From the NCBI GenBank assembly GCA_964522165.1, contig CAZFVV010000014.1, forward strand, positions 1 through 64,000: a stretch of 64,000 nucleotides of DNA, written 5' to 3'. The position numbers and the translations under genes were made by a program. Under the pieces are notes generated by a model. The model was not told the DNA's origin. It searched no databases and was given only the letters and a program-made list of their open reading frames with translations. This DNA comes from JABWBP01 sp964522165. GTDB taxonomy: Bacteria; Calditrichota; Calditrichia; RBG-13-44-9; J075. This document shows, in pieces, positions 60,248-64,000 of this stretch (position 1 is the first letter of the stretch; each line of letters starts with the position of its first letter).

Positions 60248-60289
60248 TTATCCCGCGTAAGGTCATAAATTGTGTTTTTAAATTTTTCA

Positions 60290-60336
60290 GGTATAAGGTA
60301 TAAGGAAAACAATGTCTTATACCCTATACCTTATGC
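60290..60336. repeat. TATAAGG inverted repeat element, copy 2
   Basis: GGTATAAGGTATAAGGAAAA, then CAATGTCTTATACCCTATAC and CTTATGC. It differs from the copy at 12297-12350 by loss of one 8-bp unit and two substitutions in the aligned part. Confidence 0.7.
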
Positions 60337-60383
60337 CCTTATACAGTATAAAACCGCTTTTCTGCGGTGCCGAAGGGCGGCCT

Positions 60384-60956
60384 TTACTTCCAGGTCATAC
60401 AGCGGGCCAGTTCCAGAATTTCCGCGTCGTAAACCGCCCCTTCTTTCGCCAGGGAGCTTAAATTGAAGCAGATCAGGGGCTGCCGTTGGGCGTCTATCTC
60501 TACCGCTACGGAAATGCCCCGGGCGACCAGGGCCGTATCGGTGGCCATGGACAGCACCCGGTAATCGGCGCAGCGTTTCAAAATTTCCGGGAGGCGCGCT
60601 TCTCCTCCCGGCATGATCAACGCCGCCTGCAAGGTTCCCCAGGCGAGGCTGTCCGAACGAATATCCGAATGCTTGCTCACCGACATCGCCTTACCCTTAA
60701 AGGGAGGATTGGGATATTGAACCAGGATGCGCCGGTAGGTTTCGGCCTCCCCGCGCGACCGCGCGTCAGTCTGGTCGTAGAAAATGGCCAGGCGCAGGGA
60801 ATCGATCGCGCTAAAATCAATACTGCGATTTTGGGAGAGCAGCTTCAGCAGCACCTCCGCCTTTAAATTTTCCAAATGAACCCCCTGGTTTGGGGCGGGA
60901 AGGAAAAAGAAAGCGGCAAGCAGGAACAGGAAAAACCTGCAAAATTGTGTTTTCAT
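60384..60956 (-). CDS. secreted protein, YfiR/DUF4154-like
   Basis: This 190-residue protein has a signal peptide (MKTQFCRFFLFLLAAFFFLP) and two parts that resemble the YfiR family: SLRLAIFYDQ with a following helix, and the closing pattern ISVAVEIDAQRQPLICFNLS followed by YDAEILELA. YfiR represses a membrane diguanylate cyclase in Pseudomonas; DUF4154 proteins often stand beside histidine kinases. A sensor histidine kinase gene lies 70 bp upstream on the same strand and is probably in the same transcript. The family call is moderate. Confidence 0.6.
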   Translation of the reverse strand: MKTQFCRFFLFLLAAFFFLPAPNQGVHLENLKAEVLLKLLSQNRSIDFSAIDSLRLAIFYDQTDARSRGEAETYRRILVQYPNPPFKGKAMSVSKHSDIRSDSLAWGTLQAALIMPGGEARLPEILKRCADYRVLSMATDTALVARGISVAVEIDAQRQPLICFNLSSLAKEGAVYDAEILELARCMTWK

Positions 60957-61026
60957 GGCCAAAAATCTCGTTGATTACCTGAGCGCGGGGCGGTAAAAGC
61001 GTATGCGCTGCCGTATCGCCTGCCGG

Positions 61027-62220
61027 TCAGGAAATCTTCAAGGAAATCCTGAACGTAGAGCCGCTGCCCAGCTGGGTTTCTTTCAAGGTTAATTTTCCGC
61101 CGTGGTAATCTTCCACGATCCGTTTGGCCAGGCTCAAGCCCAGCCCCCAGCCGCGTTTCTTGGTGCTGAAGCCCGGTTTGAAGAGGTCCTTTTTGGTGGT
61201 TCCCGCGATTCCCTTACCGGTATCCTTCACGTCGATGAATACCTGGGTATCGCCCAGCCTCCCGCTGCTGATGGTGATGGTTCCGCCTTCATTTTCCAAC
61301 GCATCCAGCCCGTTTTTGACCAGGTTTTCCAGCACCCAGGAGAAGAGGTCGCGATTCAAATTTACCCTGGAAATGACGGGATCCAGCTCGGTGAGGAGCT
61401 GCACTTTGCCATTTTTCTGGGGAATGCGGCTTTGAAAATATTGCGCCGTTTCCAGGATAATCTCAGCCAGGTTTTCCGGCTTGAGGTCCGGCAAGGAGCC
61501 GATCTGGGAAAAACGGTTGGTGATAACCTCCAGCCGCTGCAAATCCTTGCGCACTTCCGGAACCACTTTTTCTAGTTGCGAAGGAGATAATTTCAAATAC
61601 TCCACCCAGCCCATCAAGGAAGAGAGAGGGGTGCCCAATTGATGGGCGGTTTCTTTGGCCATTCCCACCCAGATCAACCGCTCCTCGCTCTTCTTGATGG
61701 AGTGGAATCCCGCGTAACCGATGAGAATGAACATCCCCACCACGAAGATTTCGATAACCGGCAGCCAGCGCAGCTTTTTAATGATCGCGGATTCTCCGTA
61801 AATGTAATACCCCAGGATCATCCCCTGGTAGGTGATGGGGATGGGGGGATTGACTTCTTCAAATTCCTCCATAAGCCGGGTCACCATGGCCAGGGTATCG
61901 GCGTCGATCTGCTGGCCGTTGGACTGGGGAATGCCGATATTGCGCCAGAATTGCGGGGTCATTTGGGCGTCGGCATAGATGCTGGGGTAATCCGCGGTCT
62001 GGATCACGTTATTGAAAAAGAAGTTGAGGTCGGTGATCTCCTCGTTGGAGATGTTCTCCTGGAACACTTTTACTTTGAAGCGCAGAAAGTCCCGCGACTG
62101 GTCTTGCAAATCCGCCACTAAATGCTGGGTATAGACCAGGAATCCCCCGGTGATCAACAGCGCCAGAATGAATAAAAAACTTTTGAAATTCCCTTTTACG
62201 CGATATACATTTTTGGCCAT
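61027..62220 (-). CDS. sensor histidine kinase, orphan
   Basis: This 397-residue kinase has TM1 at about 14-32, a periplasmic region of about 120 residues rich in Gln and Asp, TM2 at about 153-171, and a cytoplasmic HisKA domain with His193 in KETAHQLGTPLSSLMGW. The ATPase domain contains NLVKNGLDAL, DTGKGIAG, and GWGLGLSLAKRIVED. No response regulator is adjacent; a YfiR-like gene follows. The signal is unknown. Confidence 0.92.
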   Translation of the reverse strand: MAKNVYRVKGNFKSFLFILALLITGGFLVYTQHLVADLQDQSRDFLRFKVKVFQENISNEEITDLNFFFNNVIQTADYPSIYADAQMTPQFWRNIGIPQSNGQQIDADTLAMVTRLMEEFEEVNPPIPITYQGMILGYYIYGESAIIKKLRWLPVIEIFVVGMFILIGYAGFHSIKKSEERLIWVGMAKETAHQLGTPLSSLMGWVEYLKLSPSQLEKVVPEVRKDLQRLEVITNRFSQIGSLPDLKPENLAEIILETAQYFQSRIPQKNGKVQLLTELDPVISRVNLNRDLFSWVLENLVKNGLDALENEGGTITISSGRLGDTQVFIDVKDTGKGIAGTTKKDLFKPGFSTKKRGWGLGLSLAKRIVEDYHGGKLTLKETQLGSGSTFRISLKIS

Positions 62221-62412
62221 GCCGGTTACCGGTTGTTTCAGGTTTTGTTGCAGCCGGAGAAGGCGCCGGGGAGGTTGCCCGCCGCGATACTTATCCCGGT
62301 GAAATTTTTCGTTTCACTGTTCACGGCGATAATGTCGGCATGTTTAGATGACAATGCAAAGTTTTTTGATTCTAACGCAGAGTTCCTCAACTCCTGCTAA
62401 ACCGGAGATTCC

Positions 62413-63621
62413 ATGCCCTGGTATTTGCAAATGCACTTGCGGATCTTTCCGTTCCTGCTCATCGCTTACCTATACACCGGCTGGCGCGTCAGCCACTCCC
62501 TGACCACTTTATTTGCTCTTCCCGCGGGGCGAGTGCGCGCCGGGGTAGGATTGGCGATATTATGCCTGAACCTGCTGCCCCTGCTCATTTTTTTTACCTA
62601 CCGGGGCGGGAGAGGGGAGCAGCTCTATCTCTTTCGCCCCCAATTGCAAACCCTGGATTACCTGGCCACCTTCCCGTTTTGGATCGGCCTGATTGTGGTA
62701 GTGGAAATTCTGCCCTATTTCCTGGCCCTGGACCTCGCCGGCGGGGTTATCCGCCTGCTCCCAACGTTGAAAAATTGGGAATGGAGCCGCTGGAAGGCGG
62801 GGCTGCACCTGGCCATCCTGGCCTTTTTTGTGGTTTATGTGGGCATCCGCAGCTTCCTGGACACCTCCCGGGTGCGCCTGGAAACCTACCGCGTGGAAGC
62901 GGCGAATCTTCCCGCCTACCTGGAAAACCTGAACCTGACCTTTATTTCCGACGTGCAGGTGGATCGCTACACCGGGGAGGACAAATTGAAGCGGTTGGAG
63001 GAAAAAGTGCGCCGGGCTGATGGGGATTTGCTGCTGTTCGGCGGCGACATGGTAACCTCCGGCGAGCAGTTCAATGCCCGGGCGCAGGGCTTTATGTGCG
63101 ATCTGGCCGCCCCCCTGGGACGGATCGCCTGCATGGGAGACCACGATTACTGGTCGAATTCCCGCAGCATTCCGGAAGGGCTGCGCCGCTGCGGGTGGGC
63201 CTTCCTGCAAGACCAGCATCATGTAATCGAACACAACGGCAGCAAAATTTTGATTACCGGGATCACCCACATTTACAGCCAGCGAATCCCACCGGCGCGA
63301 TTAAAAAAATTATTAGCGGAAGCGCCGGCAGCGGATTTGAAAATTTTTCTCATTCATCAACCATCCGATCACGCAATCCGGGCCGCCCGGGAATACGGCT
63401 ATCACCTGGTGTTGGCCGGGCACACGCACGGCGGGCAAATCGTCTTCCGCCCCTTTGGGATTCCCCTGGCGCCCACCCGCTTCGAGAACCGGTTTTACAG
63501 CGGTTTTTATAACTACCGGGACATGCCGGTCATCGTGAGCAACGGGGTGGGATTGACCCTGGCCCCACTGCGCTACCAGGCCCCCGCGGAGGTAGTGAAA
63601 ATAACGTTGGCGCGGAAGTGA
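62413..63621 (+). CDS. membrane metallophosphoesterase
   Basis: This 402-residue protein has four N-terminal hydrophobic segments (residues of about 5-25, 40-60, 80-105, 125-145) and a calcineurin-like domain with motifs LTFISDVQVDRY, LLLFGGDMVTSG, CMGDHDYWSN, LIHQPSDH and LAGHTHGGQI. They bind two metals. Proteins of this form (YaeI-like) hydrolyse phosphoesters of lipids or UDP-linked sugars. It is divergent from the kinase gene upstream by about 190 bp. Confidence 0.9.
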   Translation: MPWYLQMHLRIFPFLLIAYLYTGWRVSHSLTTLFALPAGRVRAGVGLAILCLNLLPLLIFFTYRGGRGEQLYLFRPQLQTLDYLATFPFWIGLIVVVEILPYFLALDLAGGVIRLLPTLKNWEWSRWKAGLHLAILAFFVVYVGIRSFLDTSRVRLETYRVEAANLPAYLENLNLTFISDVQVDRYTGEDKLKRLEEKVRRADGDLLLFGGDMVTSGEQFNARAQGFMCDLAAPLGRIACMGDHDYWSNSRSIPEGLRRCGWAFLQDQHHVIEHNGSKILITGITHIYSQRIPPARLKKLLAEAPAADLKIFLIHQPSDHAIRAAREYGYHLVLAGHTHGGQIVFRPFGIPLAPTRFENRFYSGFYNYRDMPVIVSNGVGLTLAPLRYQAPAEVVKITLARK

Positions 63622-63673
63622 GCGTTTTTTCTGGGATACCGGATGCCGGATGACAGCAACGAGGAGATAATTT

Positions 63674-64000
63674 ATGCCGGAATTAACTTATTTAAGCTGG
63701 GATGAATATTTCATGGGGATTGCCATTTTTACCTCCCTGCGCTCCAAGGACCCCAGCAGCAAGGTGGGGGCGGTGATCGTGAACGCGCGAAACCATATCG
63801 TGGGAACCGGCTATAACGGTTTCATCGCCGGGGTGGACGAGAACCGCTTTAGCTGGGAGCGGGAAGGGGAGTGGATTCATACCAAGTATCCCTACGTGGT
63901 GCACGCGGAGGCCAACGCCATCCTCAGCTCCACCACCGAGGACCTGCGCGACTGCCGCATTTATACCACCCTGTTCCCCTGCAACGAGTGCGCCAAGCAC
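63674..64000 (+). CDS. deoxycytidylate (dCMP) deaminase, truncated at the window end
   Basis: The first 109 residues are visible. They contain the zinc deaminase signature HAEANAIL (His77, catalytic Glu79) and PCNECAKH (Cys103, Cys106), with RSKDPSSKVGAVIVN near the start. dCMP deaminase supplies dUMP for thymidylate synthesis. GAGGAG precedes the ATG. The C-terminus lies beyond the window. Confidence 0.92.
   Translation, partial: MPELTYLSWDEYFMGIAIFTSLRSKDPSSKVGAVIVNARNHIVGTGYNGFIAGVDENRFSWEREGEWIHTKYPYVVHAEANAILSSTTEDLRDCRIYTTLFPCNECAKH

Overview
The window reads as chromosomal DNA of a Gram-negative bacterium, most likely from the Fibrobacterota-Chlorobiota-Bacteroidota (FCB) superphylum and plausibly a Calditrichota- or KSB1-type lineage. 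The evidence is a secreted FG-GAP repeat protein ending in a Por/type IX secretion C-terminal sorting domain (motif NYPNPFNPTTNI), many lipoproteins with clear lipoboxes, a TonB-ExbB-ExbD system, SecD plus SecF, and intergenic spacers full of short tandemly repeated sequences. A run of 100 N flanked by the same 55 bp on both sides points to a de Bruijn-graph assembly, probably a metagenome-derived genome. The phylum call is inference. No rRNA, tRNA, CRISPR array, prophage or intact insertion sequence was recognised.

Layout. 0.3-3.3 kb: sensor kinase and NtrC-type sigma-54 activator. 3.5-7.4 kb: candidate sigma-54 promoter, an alpha-helical lipoprotein ending in Lys-Tyr-Gly-Lys, two L,D-transpeptidases and an unknown membrane protein; together they look like a Braun-lipoprotein-like envelope tethering module. 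7.4-14.1 kb: a structured gene-poor spacer, small unknown proteins, TatA, a sodium-symporter with a 39-residue MetS-like subunit, a cation/Ca2+ exchanger, an SDR and a PhzF protein. 14.1-19.3 kb (minus strand): Uma2 nuclease-fold protein, acyl-CoA dehydrogenase-like flavoprotein, AraC regulator, NAD synthetase. 19.6-30.3 kb: lone NuoI, TonB-ExbB-ExbD, DNA polymerase III delta', RicT, MetG, a cyclic-nucleotide-binding protein, an AI-2E family protein and a PhoD-like phosphatase. 30.6-36.6 kb: SecD, SecF, STAS protein, PurA, and a DksA-like zinc finger fused to a PP2C phosphatase. 36.7-39 kb (minus): unknown 95-residue protein, HAD phosphatase, assembly gap, ABC ATPase.

39.2-46.0 kb is a compact cluster of a glycosyltransferase, a nucleotidyltransferase-fold protein, two paralogous B12-type radical SAM proteins separated by an Rpn-family nuclease gene, and a SAM methyltransferase, perhaps making a modified glycan or secondary metabolite. 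46.2-49.4 kb is the large FG-GAP surface protein. 49.8-54.8 kb holds a lipoprotein, an ECF-type sigma factor and a molybdopterin oxidoreductase with a fused FeS/membrane-anchor partner. 55-64 kb holds a lipoprotein, a PdxJ-fold protein that has lost the PdxJ catalytic residues, an unknown protein sharing a C-terminal domain with the small protein at 8.6 kb, an amino-acid permease fused to EIIA and TrkA-C domains, a YfiR-like protein with a sensor kinase, a membrane metallophosphoesterase, and the start of a dCMP deaminase.

The candidates I rate highest for novelty are the lipoprotein/L,D-transpeptidase module, the PdxJ-like pseudoenzyme with its neighbour, and the radical SAM/glycosyltransferase cluster.
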